This document shows positions 9,137 through 18,926 of a stretch of DNA of 64,000 nt, piece by piece. Source of the DNA: Henricia sp. BOLD:AAB3569 (Eukaryota; Echinodermata; Asteroidea; Spinulosida; Echinasteridae); the NCBI GenBank assembly GCA_037783545.1, contig JBBELK010000315.1, positions 186,001 to 250,000 of the forward strand, in the 5' to 3' direction. Below the pieces are notes generated by a model that had not been told where the DNA came from, ran no database searches, and saw only the letters and a list, made by a program, of their open reading frames with translations. Every line of letters begins with the position of its first letter. Within the stretch, counting starts at the first letter, position 1. A program made the translations under genes and the position numbers.

Positions 9137-11213
9137 CTTGTGATGGAAAACAGAAAATGAATTTTGAAATGTCTGTTTATTATGAACAAGTGTTTTTATA
9201 CCACAAAATCAAAAAAAGGAAATTGCTTCATTCGATGAAGATTCCGTACTGTGAATGCACGCCTCTTTATTCACAGATTAAAATCTTTGTTCAAAATTTC
9301 CATTTTGACAAAGTGATCGCTTACATGTAATTCAACAAAACAAATGTTAACGTGTATGCTCGCTGTTGTTGATTTGGCAGGCCTGGTGAGACATGCGCAT
9401 CAAGCCTCTCTCTGACAAGCTTTTTTTGACATGGTGCTCAAAAAACACTCAGAACATCAGACGCTTGATGCGCATGTGCGACGAGGCCATTGTGGCGTCG
9501 CACAGCTTCATTTGATCTTCGATAGCAGTTGCCTAATTAAGTGTGTTCACTTAAAGGCACAGGCTCGTCAGCAATGCGCGCCCGCCAAATTCGTGCCCGC
9601 CAAATTCGTGCTCGAAACACGCAGCTCCATGCCTTTGCTATGGAGCTGCGTATTGCGTGGCACACATTTGGCGGGCGCGCATTGCTGACGAGCCTGTGCC
9701 TTTAATTAGGCACCGTTAAGTGAGATGTGTATGTTACATTTTGAGCGAAAGTTTCAAAATGTAACATTTGCATTTAGACGATCGCACTAGTTTATTGAAT
9801 CATTCTCGTTATGTTTTGGGTAGTACCAGTGTTGTAGTCGAGTCTAAATTAATGAAACTGAATCTGCTATATTTCGTTTACACAATATGTGAAATGATGA
9901 TGTACTCGATGCGCTCCTTGCCGGCCTGGTGGGGCATTGTACATGTATTCACGCATCGGACTGTTTCTTTCCCAAGAATCCTGCATTAAGCGGGCAAATA
10001 TATATCTTGAAATATGTGACTCGTGAGTCACGAGTCGCCATGTTCGAGTCCGAGTCATCATGGTCGAGTCCGAGTCATCATGGTCGAGTCCAAGTCTCGA
10101 AAATTGTGACTCGAGTCGGACTTGAGTCCGAGTCCTGGACTAGAGTACTACAATTAACACTGGTATCAACAGATAAAGGTGGTGTTCTATTCATTAGGTC
10201 ATGTATTATTTATATGCTGAAGGTAATCGTTCTCTGAAGTTCAGTAATTATAGAAAATCAACTGCAGAAGTGTCACGACGTAACGGGGACACTGTGTCCC
10301 ATTTTTCCCCCTTTCATGGAATAACCCAAATGGCAATTTACATTTATTCTCGGTTTCTTTTTTTCAACCGTAGGACACCCTGTAGCATCTCCTCGGGATA
10401 ATGAATAAGTGCTCAAAGCATTCTGTGTTCACATGCAGCCACGTTATACGTCCATCTAAACCTTTAGTCTCAGTTGTTTTCGGCTGCGTATGATGTAACT
10501 ACCAGGGGCGGATCCAGGATTTTTAAAAAGGGGGGTCGTGTAATTTTTAAGCATGAAATGCTGATGACAATGAAATAGCGAGCGCATATAGCGCGAAGCC
10601 CTAACGGCTTCTAGATGGATTCTAGATGCTCTGTGGTGCAATCTGGGGCAATATTTAACCACTTTAAGCAGGAAAAGTGTGCACAAAAAGTGAATTTTTA
10701 AAATGTTTATTCTTATTTTTTTTAAAGGGGGGCGCGTGCGCCCCCCCCCCCCCCCCCCCCCCCCCCACGCACCCGCCTGGATCCGCCCCTGACTACTGGT
10801 ACTTCTACGTCAAATTTTGTAAAAAAAGAAAAAAGTGAACTTAAAATCACCCCATTTTGAGCCATGCCGAAGGGGCCTGGGTTCATCCCAAGGAACAAGA
10901 TTTCCTTGGTAGAGTTGCAGTATTTCCGGATAAAGTCCTCATGCGGTTCTCTGGCGTACTCCAAGGGATTGTAGACATACTCAACGGGTTTGCCAAATGT
11001 CATTCCAGCTACGGCCTTGTTGAATGGCGCCACCAACTCAGATAAAAACCTGTCCGCGATGTTGCCCGACACTGTAGCATCGCCTGCTTTGTCGACAATG
11101 TGGTCCTGAGAGTCATCATCAGTTGTCTTATTTCCCGCTGCTGTTTTACCGCTTTTTACAGGTTTTACATCTTCAGTATTCTTAGTGGCGGCCGCTTTTC
11201 GCTTGCGAGGCAT
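8603..11213 (-). CDS. SMUG1: SMUG1, single-strand-selective uracil-DNA glycosylase
   Basis: Nuclear base-excision-repair enzyme that removes uracil and 5-hydroxymethyluracil. Two exons, 11213-10851 and 9136-8603, join in phase 0 (donor AATGGG|GTGATT, acceptor CACAAG|GTT) to give 298 aa (human 270). Both UDG-superfamily active-site motifs are intact: GMNPGPFGMAQ at about residues 109-119, which carries the catalytic-site Asn, and HPSPINPAANKGW from about residue 267. Between them are EHPKRQIIGLEC, EVSGSRFWG and VVVGIGKFAEGRAK, all typical of SMUG1. The N-terminal ~45 residues are Lys-rich (PRKRKAAATK looks like a nuclear signal) and probably disordered. Start chosen at the ATG at 11213. The intron carries three repeat insertions, one only about 60 bases from the donor. 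Confidence 0.97.
9215..9545. repeat. CGAATGAAG-rich repeat, copy 2 (inverted relative to 7510)
   Basis: Contains GCTTCATTCGATGAAG, TGAATGCACGCCTC, TTGATTTGGCAGGCCTGG and CAGCTTCATTTGATCTTCG, which are inverses of words in 7645-7870. Inside, GCATCAAGC and CTTGATGCGC form an inner foldback. The two copies flank SMUG1 exon 2. Confidence 0.55.
9555..9701. mobile_element. TTAA-flanked hairpin MITE, family A copy 2
   Basis: A 147-bp hairpin, AGGCACAGGCTCGTCAGCAA to its inverse, between TTAA at 9551-9554 and TTAA at 9702-9705. It carries a short internal duplication of GCCAAATTCGTGC in the left arm. Located in the SMUG1 intron. Confidence 0.88.
9826..10163. repeat. GAGTCC-hexamer element bounded by TAGTCGAGTC
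   Basis: Left border CCAGTGTTGTAGTCGAGTC, right border GACTAGAGTACTACAATTAA then ACACTGG; the interior contains runs of GAGTCC/GAGTCA words (10020-10140). Similar borders and hexamers occur at 2931-2993, 25207-25734 and 52206-52416. Confidence 0.65.
10503..10791. mobile_element. hAT-like MITE with CAGGGGCGGATCCAGG ends
   Basis: Ends are CAGGGGCGGATCCAGG and CCTGGATCCGCCCCTG, exact 16-bp terminal inverted repeats, flanked on both sides by ACTAC (10498-10502 and 10792-10796), a 5-bp target duplication. It includes a run of 26 C at 10741-10766. CAGGG-type ends are typical of hAT elements, and a hAT group with 5-bp duplications is known. No transposase. It lies in the SMUG1 intron, 59 bases from the exon 1 donor. 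Confidence 0.85.
10851..11213 (-). CDS. SMUG1: SMUG1 exon 1
   Basis: 121 codons from ATG at 11213. Basic, low-complexity N-terminus, then DRFLSELVAPFNKAV, YVYNPLEYAREPHEDFI and the active-site loop GMNPGPFGMAQNG at the splice donor. The reading frame happens to stay open into the intron, so an unspliced reading would append junk from the hAT-like element. Confidence 0.95.
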
Positions 11214-11717
11214 TGCAGAATCTCTTGGTTCGGGATCGACTCACGGAAATGTTGATACCTAGAAGATGAATGTAATCTGCAAGGGAAAAATTTAAAATTT
11301 CTTAATTTTAAATATATACATTGCTTTGAAGAAGAAAAAAGACTCGAACATAATTTTCTCAAAATGTCAATTGTTTTTTTGCAGCCTTGATTCTTTTTGG
11401 GTGTGTTTTCTGCAGTAGTTGATATAATACGGCATATACTTTATGTTATCACGGAAAGAATTAAGAAAGTTGATCATGGCTTCAGACCTTGTGTGCAAAA
11501 CATATGACTCATGACATGAGACAGGCCAACAAAATTCTGAAAAAGTGTTTCCTCACAAAATCTTAAATTTTTCTCAACCAATGCTAGATGAGTAATTTAA
11601 AAAAAAAAAAAATTGTTTACCAAAATTCCATGCACTAGTGCATCCCAAACATGGCATGGTCTATGTCTGCGGAGTATGACATAAACATTTACATACATGT
11701 ACATTGTAAATTAGGCC
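11214..11717. other. SMUG1 upstream region, no gene seen
   Basis: AT-rich DNA with a poly-A run at about 11600-11613. It presumably contains the SMUG1 5' UTR and promoter; I could not pick out a convincing core promoter element. Confidence 0.4.
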
Positions 11718-11965
11718 TATTGACCCCCTTCGAACACGTGCAAATACGCCATTTTGGGAGTCAAATAACGCTGAGTCATTGTGGAAGCGATGTGCGTGCG
11801 CGTTGTGTGTGTCTCTGGTGGGCGTAACGCGGTTTAATTCACCAATGGGAGCCTCAGCATTGCGCGTTACGCACGCTATGAACACACAACGCGCACGCAC
11901 ATTGCTTCCACAACGACGCGGCATTATTTTACTCCCAAAATTACGTCATTGGCACAAGCTCAATA
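11718..11965. mobile_element. Palindromic MITE, family G copy 1
   Basis: Mirror landmarks: CCATTTTGGGAGTCAAATAA / TTATTTTACTCCCAAAAT, TTGTGGAAGC / GCTTCCACAA, TGCGTGCGCGTTGTGTG / CACACAACGCGCACGCA, around a centre with TTCACCAATGGGAGCC. Ends are TATTGACC... and ...GCTCAATA. A second copy in the same orientation is at 40718-40968. Confidence 0.8.
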
Positions 11966-12028
11966 GGCCTAAAGGCTAAAGTACGAAGAACTAAAGGGGA
12001 CATTTAAGTATTTTCCTTTTTGTTTTTT

Positions 12029-12289
12029 AATACGTACGTACGTGATAATAGTACGTACGTACGTGATAATTTAATACGTACGTACGTGATAATTTAATAC
12101 ATACGTGCGTGATAATAATACGTACGTACGTATTAAATTATCATGTACGTACTAGATTATCACGTACGTACGTATTAAATTATCACGTACGTACGTATTA
12201 AATTATCACGTACGTACGTATTAAATTATCACGTACGTACGTATTTAATTATCATGTACGTACGTGATAATAATACGTACGTACTTACT
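12029..12289. repeat. ACGTACGTACGT minisatellite that switches orientation
   Basis: About ten units of roughly 23 bp: a self-complementary core ACGTACGTACGT plus an asymmetric AT spacer. Up to about 12120 the spacer reads GATAATTTAAT; after it the spacer reads ATTAAATTATC, its inverse. The whole array is therefore a large palindrome built of smaller palindromes. Confidence 0.92.
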
Positions 12290-12746
12290 ATTGTTTGTAT
12301 TGAAAATATTATTATTATTATGCCAGGGCGGTATGTAGAACGTGTACAGATTTTGATTTTACCCAAAAATTTTAGCAACGATTTTGAAGGGGAAAAAGAA
12401 TGGTTCTATTGTAGCTAATGTTACCTAAGCCCTAACTTTATCATGTAATTGTGACATGTAGGGCTAATCCTTCCTCCATCATCCATGGGCTAATGAGAAC
12501 AGTCAACATGAACATGATATCACAAAACAAATGTGACACACTAATTCCCCCTGGGACTCACCCAAACCTTGTCAGGCATAACCACTATGCAGGTCCTTGA
12601 GGGAAATAAACAAATGTCACAACCACATGATAAAGTTAGGGCTAAGGTGTCATTAGGTTCTATCAGTATCATGATGTCCAGATGTCTATTGAAAGTAACG
12701 GCATAATAATAATAAAATCACCTGAATATTTTCAATACAAACAATA
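12289..12746. mobile_element. TIR element adjacent to the ACGT array
   Basis: Left end TATTGTTTGTATTGAAAATA, right end TATTTTCAATACAAACAATA, with an inner pair AAGCCCTAACTTTATCATG / CATGATAAAGTTAGGGCT. No coding capacity. It abuts the ACGT array directly. Confidence 0.82.
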
Positions 12747-12863
12747 AAAAAAGGCTGATACTTTCATATTTAGAAGTAGGTATACCCCTCATTTTGCCCA
12801 TGTTTTGCCATACTTTTGGCCACTCTACAAGTACAAACAATCTAGAAGCATTTCAAATTCCAT

Positions 12864-12887
12864 GTTGTTGTTGTTGTTGTTGTTGTA
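12864..12887. repeat. (TTG)8 microsatellite
   Basis: Eight tandem TTG units in non-coding DNA. Confidence 0.9.
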
Positions 12888-13273
12888 AGTTAATGGCACT
12901 TATGGCAATCCGTGTGCCCTTTGTGCCATATGCGCATGCTCAGCTCAGCTCGTCAGAATCGATACTATCTTATCAATTGTCATAGAACTTATTGGACCCA
13001 GAATTTCAAAGAGTGAATATGGTTGCAAAGAAGAGCGATGAGAGACTGCGAGTGCTGAAAAAAAAGAGGAATTTACAAGAAAATGCATGGGGTTAAGGGG
13101 GGAGGAGCGCCAGTAATTGTCCAGACAACAGTGCCACAAGGGGTCCCGCAAGGCCGGCCGTTTCCCAAGTGAGAGCACAAGGCTCCCACCCGGTACTTTT
13201 TGCAGGTCCGCATACCTCCGGGTGATGAAAGGGCGGCACTGTGCCCGTCCAATCACCAGCGCAACTGTCCTCC

Positions 13274-13449
13274 CATTAGCCTATGTCACATCACTCAAGC
13301 GTGACCAGTGCGCTTGCGCATTGAGGACCGAGAGCGGACAAATGTCAATATGGCGAATGGAACAAAGGGTTTAGCGTTTGTGTTCGGCCGCCATGTTGAC
13401 AATTGTCCGCTTTAGTCGGTCACGCTTGAGTGTGTGACAGAGGCTAATG
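13274..13449. mobile_element. Short palindromic MITE beside the LINE 3' end
   Basis: Left arm CATTAGCCTATGTCAC, ACTCAAGCGTGACC, GCGGACAAATGTCAATATGG; right arm is the inverse, ending GTGACAGAGGCTAATG. About 176 bp. It ends 15 bases before the inverted repeat that flanks the retrotransposon. Confidence 0.8.
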
Positions 13450-13464
13450 ATCCCTTGTCCATGC

Positions 13465-13494
13465 GCAACATTAAGAAAACAAAAAGGCCGTTTC
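13465..13494. repeat. Left arm of 28-bp inverted repeat bracketing the LINE
   Basis: GCAACATTAAGAAAACAAAA followed by AGGCCGTTTC. It matches the inverse of 18833-18860 with two mismatches and two single-base gaps. LINEs do not normally carry terminal inverted repeats. Confidence 0.8.
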
Positions 13495-13501
13495 AATAAT
13501 A

Positions 13502-16500
13502 CTAAATTCTAACATTACAGTCTTGTATAAATTTAAGAATGTGATGGCAGTTGTGTTTTTGACCAAGGATATGGGTTAATGTCATTTGAGTAGAAGATTG
13601 ATTTAAAGCATTTTGGAGGACTCGTCTCTGTCTATTAAATTTAGCACAATCAAGGAGAAGATGACCAACATCGTCACTGACCCCACATGTTTCGCAGTTG
13701 CCGTCAATATGTTTTCCAGTATAGAAGAGAAATTTATTGAGGCCTTTGCAGACGCCAAGGCGGAGTCTGTGGAGAACAATTTCTTGAGGGCGTTTTTTCC
13801 CCCAACTGGTGAAAGTAAAAGAAGGTCCGAGTTCACAATGTTTGGAGGGGTCAAGTCTAGGGATAGTATTGGACCATTCATCAATAAGTTGTTTTTTGAG
13901 AAAATGTTTGATCTCGGTATCTGTATAGGGGATACAGTGATCGATGTTGGGCTTTTGGATGGCAAGTTTGGCTATATAGCGTCTACCTTTTCATTACCGG
14001 AAATCCCACAGTGGGCCGGTACCCATTCAAAACAAACCGTACTGGCTTGGTGTCGGATGTTTATTAGGGTATGACGAATGTCACATATGATTTTGTTTTG
14101 TGGGATCGGTTTAGTGATGGCCTGTATAGCGCTAAGGCAGTCACTGAAGATGCATATGTAAAGTGGCTTAACTTCCTCTATCCATTCGAGCGCTAGTAAG
14201 ATGGCAAAAAGTTCTGCTGTAAAAATGGAAATCCCGTTATTAAGCCGGACACTTTTAGAATAATTAAGTTCGGGAATATAAAAACCGCATCCTACAGCAC
14301 TCGAGTTAGGATTGAGGGAGCCATCAGTAAAAATGTGAAGGAAATTCTTCAAAGTGGTATTTATAATTTCAGTGCTAATACTACATTTGTCATAATTGTC
14401 TGTCAAACAAGCCACCCGGTCAAAAATTTCTGTGGAAACTACTGGTCTATAATAATGCCAATAAGGAAAGTGATTATGCACGGGGAAAGTGATTATGGGA
14501 TAATTGGCAGATCTTGCCTCAAAGGGTGTTTTATGGTGGGTACTGCTCCACTTTTCGGCAAAGTAATGTTTCTGCCAATTATCTGCCTCGAGGTGTTGGT
14601 TGGGATGGTTGGAGTGAGCTTTAAGTTTAATGCTATAGAGATTAGTAAGGAATTGTCGGCGTAAGGCCAGAGGTGGATCTCCGCATTCCAGTCGAAGTTT
14701 ATACAGGGGAGAACTTTGAATGGCACCAGTACATATCTTAAGGGCTTGGTACTGAATACTGTCAAGTTTTTGTTTGATACTAGTGGAAGCGGAGTCAAAC
14801 GCTTCGCAGCCGTACTCAAGGTGGGGCTTAATGAGGGCAGAGTAGAGCTGATATAGGGTCTTACAGTCAGCACCCCATGAAGTCCCACTGATACAGCGGA
14901 GAAGGTTTAATTTCTTTTTACATTTAACCAGGATGTTATCTATGTGATCTTTCCACGTAAGTTTACTGTCAAAGACCACTCCCAAGAATTTGACGGATTT
15001 GAGGATTTGGACGGCACGATCCTGTAATCGGAGAGAAATGTTAACTTTGGTTTTGTTATAGAAGAGAATAGCGATAGTTTTGGGAGCAGAGAGTTTGAAA
15101 CCCCATTTAGTACACCAGGAGTGAATATTTTCGAGACTCTTCTGAATTTTCTTTTCAAGAAAGTTGGTATTTCTATTGGATTTCCAGATAGCTATATCGT
15201 CGGCATACTGGGAAATGTGTACATCAGGCAAATGTTGGGAGAGGTCGTTGACAGCGATATTGAATAATACAGGGCTAATAACACTTCCTTGTGGGACACC
15301 GTTTTCCAGCGTTCGTTCTTTGGATAAGGTATTATTTATTTTAACCTGGATTTTTCTATCACTTAGGAAATTATCTATCCATTTGGTAATATGGCCATGA
15401 ATGCCCATGGCTTGAAGTTTAATTATGATGCCTTTCCTCCAGAGCATATCATAGGCTTTTTCAAGATCTAAAAATACAGCTAAGGTGCTCTCTTTGTTGG
15501 CACGGGCCTTATTGATCGATGATTCAAGCTGTATGATATGGTCTTTGGTGCTTCTTCCCTTTCGAAATCCGCTCTGGTTCATTGAGATGAGATTTCTGTT
15601 TTCTAGAAACCAAAGTAACCGGGAGTTGACCATTCGCTCCATTAATTTACTGAAAGTCGAAGTGAGGGCTATTGGTCTGTAGGAGGTAGGTTTGGTGGCA
15701 TCTTCTCCAGGTTTGACAATGGGGATTAGGATGGCGTCCTTCCATTGTTTTGGGCATTGGGAAGTGCGCCAAATCATATTGAAGATGATTAAGAGGTAAT
15801 CTCGGATTTTTGTAGGAAGATGTTTAATGATGGAATTACTAACACCATCTTTACCAGGTGTGGTACATTTGGAGCTGTCAATAGCATGATTCAGTTCATC
15901 AATGTTGAAAGGCTCATTGATAACACCCTGGTCATAATCGGTCATAGTAAAGTCATTTTCGGCTTGGGTTTTGTTGTTAATAAATACGGGGTCATAGTTT
16001 TTCGTACTGCTAACGTCGGTGAAGCTATCAGCAAAAGCTTCAACTTTGTCAGCATCACTGACTGCATCGATGTTATTATGTTGAATGACTGGGATGGTAT
16101 TGTGACTACGTGTTTTTTCTATGCGTTTGATCTTATTCCATATTAATTTAGTGTTGGTTTTAGGGTTAAGATCATTGCAAAAGTTTTCCCAGTTTTTCTT
16201 TTTTGCGTGTTTTATTGTTTTCCTGGCAATAGCACACATTTTTTTGTATACTATAAAGTCAGCTGGAAGACGGGTTTTTCTAAGCTGTTTTAGGGCATTC
16301 TTTTTATCATTAATGGCTGTTTGGCATTTATCATCCCACCAAGATGAGGGGGGTTTGGGATGGTTAGGGTTTGTTTTCGGAATGGAACTGGTCATAGAAA
16401 CATCAAGCTGATCCATGAAACAACTGTAGACATTTTCGATGTCATTAGAAGTATCTGGCTCAGTGATGCGAGTATTACATGCATCTTGAAATTTCCCCCA

Positions 16501-17250
16501 ATCTGCTCGCTTGAGTGACCACTTGGGTGTTGCATTGGTAGGATTGCGATAAAAAGGATGGTTTATTTCTATGGATATGGGGCAGTGATCGCTTCCCCAA
16601 GTGTCATTAAGTACAGACCAGTTACATTTTGTGGCTATGCCAGGTGAAACAAAAGTAACATCGATGCAGGAAAGTGAGTTCTGAGCTTTGTTAACTCGTG
16701 TACCCTCGCCAGAATTTACGCAAACCATTTGATTTTGGGAGAAGACATCTTCTATAATCTGTCCATTGTGGTCTGTTTTTGTGCTACCCCAGAGGGGATT
16801 GTGGCCATTAAAGTCTCCACAGAAGATACTCAACCTACAATTGATTTTCTTAAAAATGTTGTTAAGAGTGTTAAATTCTAGCGAGGTACAGGGGTTATAG
16901 ACATTGACCAAGTTAATTTTATTTCTATTTGCGTCATAAATTTCGGCAATTTGATATTCTATGGTGTCCTCGGACGACCCCATGATATATTTAAAAGCAA
17001 TACCGTGTTTTACTAGGAATGCACAACCTCCTCCAGTTTTCTTGGTAGTACTATTTCTATCATTACAATGAATGTCATAACCTGGAACTCTGAAAATTTT
17101 CTCCTTATTAAGCCAAGTTTCTTGGACACAAATTATGTCAGGTTTTGGTGTCCATATATTGATAGCATCTTTAAATTCGTGGTTATGTGCAACTAGAGAT
17201 TGTGCATTCCATTGTAGAATTAACAAACTTACCATAGCGAAAACAATCAT
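13502..17250 (-). pseudogene. LINE ORF2: endonuclease / reverse transcriptase / RNase H, one frameshift
   Basis: Copies element RNA into nicked target DNA. From ATG at 17250: endonuclease (QWNAQSL, CVQETWL, GDFNGHNPLWGS near residue 145, SDHCPI near 220); reverse transcriptase (GKDGVSNSIIKHLP, SYRPIALTSTFSKLMER, GFRKGRSTKDHI, VFLDLEKAYD, GVPQGSVISP near 652, YADD near 682); RNase H (FTDGSLNP near 973, TAELFAILLALEWI, FSDCLSAIQAI, VPAHCGISGNEKVD). All catalytic acidic residues are visible. The frame hits TAG at 13974-13972 after 1092 codons. Reading continues in another frame to a TAG at 13504-13502 with a CETCG...GHLLLDC Cys/His motif typical of these ORF2 tails. A 2-bp TA duplication (GCTATATAGC) explains the shift. 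Otherwise intact, so a young copy. Confidence 0.95.
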
Positions 17251-17252
17251 GA

Positions 17253-18791
17253 TTACGTTTTACTTGGTTTGGACTTGGGGGTTTGATTGGCAGTTTGTTT
17301 AGTGGTGGTGGGTGGAGCCATTTTGGTTTGGGGTGTTTTTTGGCTGGATGGGTCATTCTTCCTGGAAGTGGATGGTGATTGAGATGACGTCCTATGCTTG
17401 CTTTGTTTTTCTTTAGACTTGGTTTCTTTAGAGTGGCCAAGGTGATCGACAAGAGAACGGATGGCAGCAGTCCTTTCTTCTTTCTTCTTGATGGTGTCCC
17501 ATATCTGCATTGCACCTGTGAGGATTTCTATGATGTTTTGTTGGTTAAACAGACATTGGTGTGTTTCTGTCTGCGTGGCTGTTGTCTGGTCGGTTTGAGT
17601 AGTGGCGTCTTTGGTAGTAACCTTGACCTCTCGGGTGGTGGCATTCTGGGCATTGTGTCGTGGTCTGGTGTCGTTTACGGGTAGAAGTTGACTATTGTTG
17701 GTTGTCTTGGTGATTGTTGTGGTTGGGAGAGACGTACTCGGCAGGCTAATTGTGGCTATTGTCTTTGGCGTGGATTGGCTGAATGTGTCTGGTCGGATGG
17801 AGATGTCGGCTTTGATGGCTTTTGCTGCGTCAGCATAGGAGATGTTACAGGAGATCCTCAACCCCTGGATTTTCTTCTCCTGTTTGATGGTGTTGCAACC
17901 TCCATACGCTGAAGAGTGGTTTTCCCCGCAACGACAGCATTTGACTTGATCGCGTTGTTGGCATTCATCATACGTGTGGGCTCCACCACAGCGTACGCAG
18001 CGTGTTGAACTACGGCAATTTGATGCAGTATGGCCCAATCTTTGGCAGTTAAAACAGCGGATAACAGGGGGGATGTAGGGCTTGACGGTGAAGAATTCAT
18101 AGCCGAGTTGAATTTTAGCTGGGAGGGTTGGTGAACTAAAGGTCAAGCATATGGACACGCTTTTCTCCAACTGCCCATCTCTTCTGCGCATTAGGCGTCT
18201 TACGTCTAGGACCCTGTCTTTATCTAGGGCTTGGAGCAGGTCGTCATCGGTGATGTCAGTTGGAATACCGGTGATGACTCCCTTGCTCTGGGTCTCGGAT
18301 TTGGCATATTCGGTGGTCACTGTCCATTGATCTAGTTGCGAGATCCCTTTAAGCTTCTTTGCTTGGGCCGACGTATGACATTTGACTGTCAGACCACCTT
18401 GGCTGTTTTTTGATACATTTTTAATTAAGTTGCCACCGATTTTGTTAAGTGCTTTAGCTATCTTGATGGGGCTAATTTTAGCAAGTTTGATGTCGGGGGA
18501 GTTAATTATGACCATAGTGGGTTGGTTAGGGGGGTTTTGTGTGTTACGACGTTTAGGGTTACTCTCTGGGTCATTATCAGAATCTGTGTAGATAGTCTCA
18601 GAAATGGAGTTAGAGTTAATGGATCGTTTTCTACTCGGTTTTTGTGATTGGGAGCTATCTTGTGCCTGGCTCATTAGTATGTCAAGTGTCGAGCGTGGTT
18701 GTTCATCATTATATTTAGGGGCTTGTGTATCCATAGGCATATTTTGGGAAAGCTGGTCCCATGTATCTGGTTCTTCACCATTATCGGCCAT
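17253..18791 (-). CDS. LINE ORF1: gag-like RNA-binding protein with three zinc knuckles
   Basis: 512 aa, uninterrupted. It coats element RNA and acts as a nucleic-acid chaperone in related elements. The N-terminal ~100 residues are polar and low-complexity. Residues about 95-235 look like the RRM-type fold common in these proteins (KGVITGIPTDITDDDLLQAL; SVSICLTFSSPTLPAKI). From about 243 come CCHC-type knuckles CFNCQRLGHTASNC, CVRCGGAHTYDEC and CCRCGENHSSAYGGC. The C-terminal ~170 residues are Thr/Gln/Ser/Lys-rich. The stop TAA is followed after two bases by the ORF2 ATG (TAATCATG), a spacing suited to termination-reinitiation. Confidence 0.95.
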   Translation of the reverse strand: MADNGEEPDTWDQLSQNMPMDTQAPKYNDEQPRSTLDILMSQAQDSSQSQKPSRKRSINSNSISETIYTDSDNDPESNPKRRNTQNPPNQPTMVIINSPDIKLAKISPIKIAKALNKIGGNLIKNVSKNSQGGLTVKCHTSAQAKKLKGISQLDQWTVTTEYAKSETQSKGVITGIPTDITDDDLLQALDKDRVLDVRRLMRRRDGQLEKSVSICLTFSSPTLPAKIQLGYEFFTVKPYIPPVIRCFNCQRLGHTASNCRSSTRCVRCGGAHTYDECQQRDQVKCCRCGENHSSAYGGCNTIKQEKKIQGLRISCNISYADAAKAIKADISIRPDTFSQSTPKTIATISLPSTSLPTTTITKTTNNSQLLPVNDTRPRHNAQNATTREVKVTTKDATTQTDQTTATQTETHQCLFNQQNIIEILTGAMQIWDTIKKKEERTAAIRSLVDHLGHSKETKSKEKQSKHRTSSQSPSTSRKNDPSSQKTPQTKMAPPTTTKQTANQTPKSKPSKT

Positions 18792-18832
18792 TTCCGACCG
18801 ATTTCAGATCAAAACTATCATAAATTAAAATA

Positions 18833-18860
18833 GAACGGCCTCTTTGTTTCTTAATATTGC
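18833..18860. repeat. Right arm of inverted repeat bracketing the LINE
   Basis: GAACGGCCTCTTTGTTTCTT followed by AATATTGC. It is the imperfect inverse of 13465-13494 and lies about 40 bases upstream of the ORF1 start, in what would be the 5' UTR or the element's 5' end. Confidence 0.8.
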
Positions 18861-18926
18861 TTACCAGATTAGTTTCTTTGGAGGTTAGATGACAGGAAGA
18901 CTTGACGTAGTAATAGGTTGTGACTG

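Larger units (their letters stand above)
13465..18860 (-). mobile_element. Near-complete non-LTR retrotransposon (EN-RT-RNase H type)
   Basis: Two long ORFs in tandem on the minus strand: ORF1 (gag-like, zinc knuckles) and ORF2 (apurinic-like endonuclease, reverse transcriptase, RNase H, terminal Cys/His motif). This domain order fits the I/Nimb/Jockey-side non-LTR groups that keep RNase H; the exact clade needs a tree. The limits given are the inverted repeats at 13465-13494 and 18833-18860; ORFs end at 13502 and start at 18791. No poly-A tail or target duplication was identified. It lies between SMUG1 and SKAP. Confidence 0.93.

Noticed and set aside
10722..10850. C-terminal extension of SMUG1 exon 1 through a glycine-rich run
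   Set aside because: The reading passes the GT donor into the intron and translates the poly-C tract of the hAT-like element; exon 2 continues the conserved protein exactly.
12029..12289. Possible CRISPR-like array of short repeats and spacers
   Set aside because: Units are contiguous tandem repeats with near-identical spacers in a eukaryotic intergenic region, with no cas genes; it is a minisatellite.
13613..17684. Plus-strand open frames (13613-14074, 15164-15400, 15820-16146, 16121-16411 and others)
   Set aside because: They are antisense shadows of LINE ORF2/ORF1, which carry clear catalytic and zinc-knuckle motifs on the minus strand.
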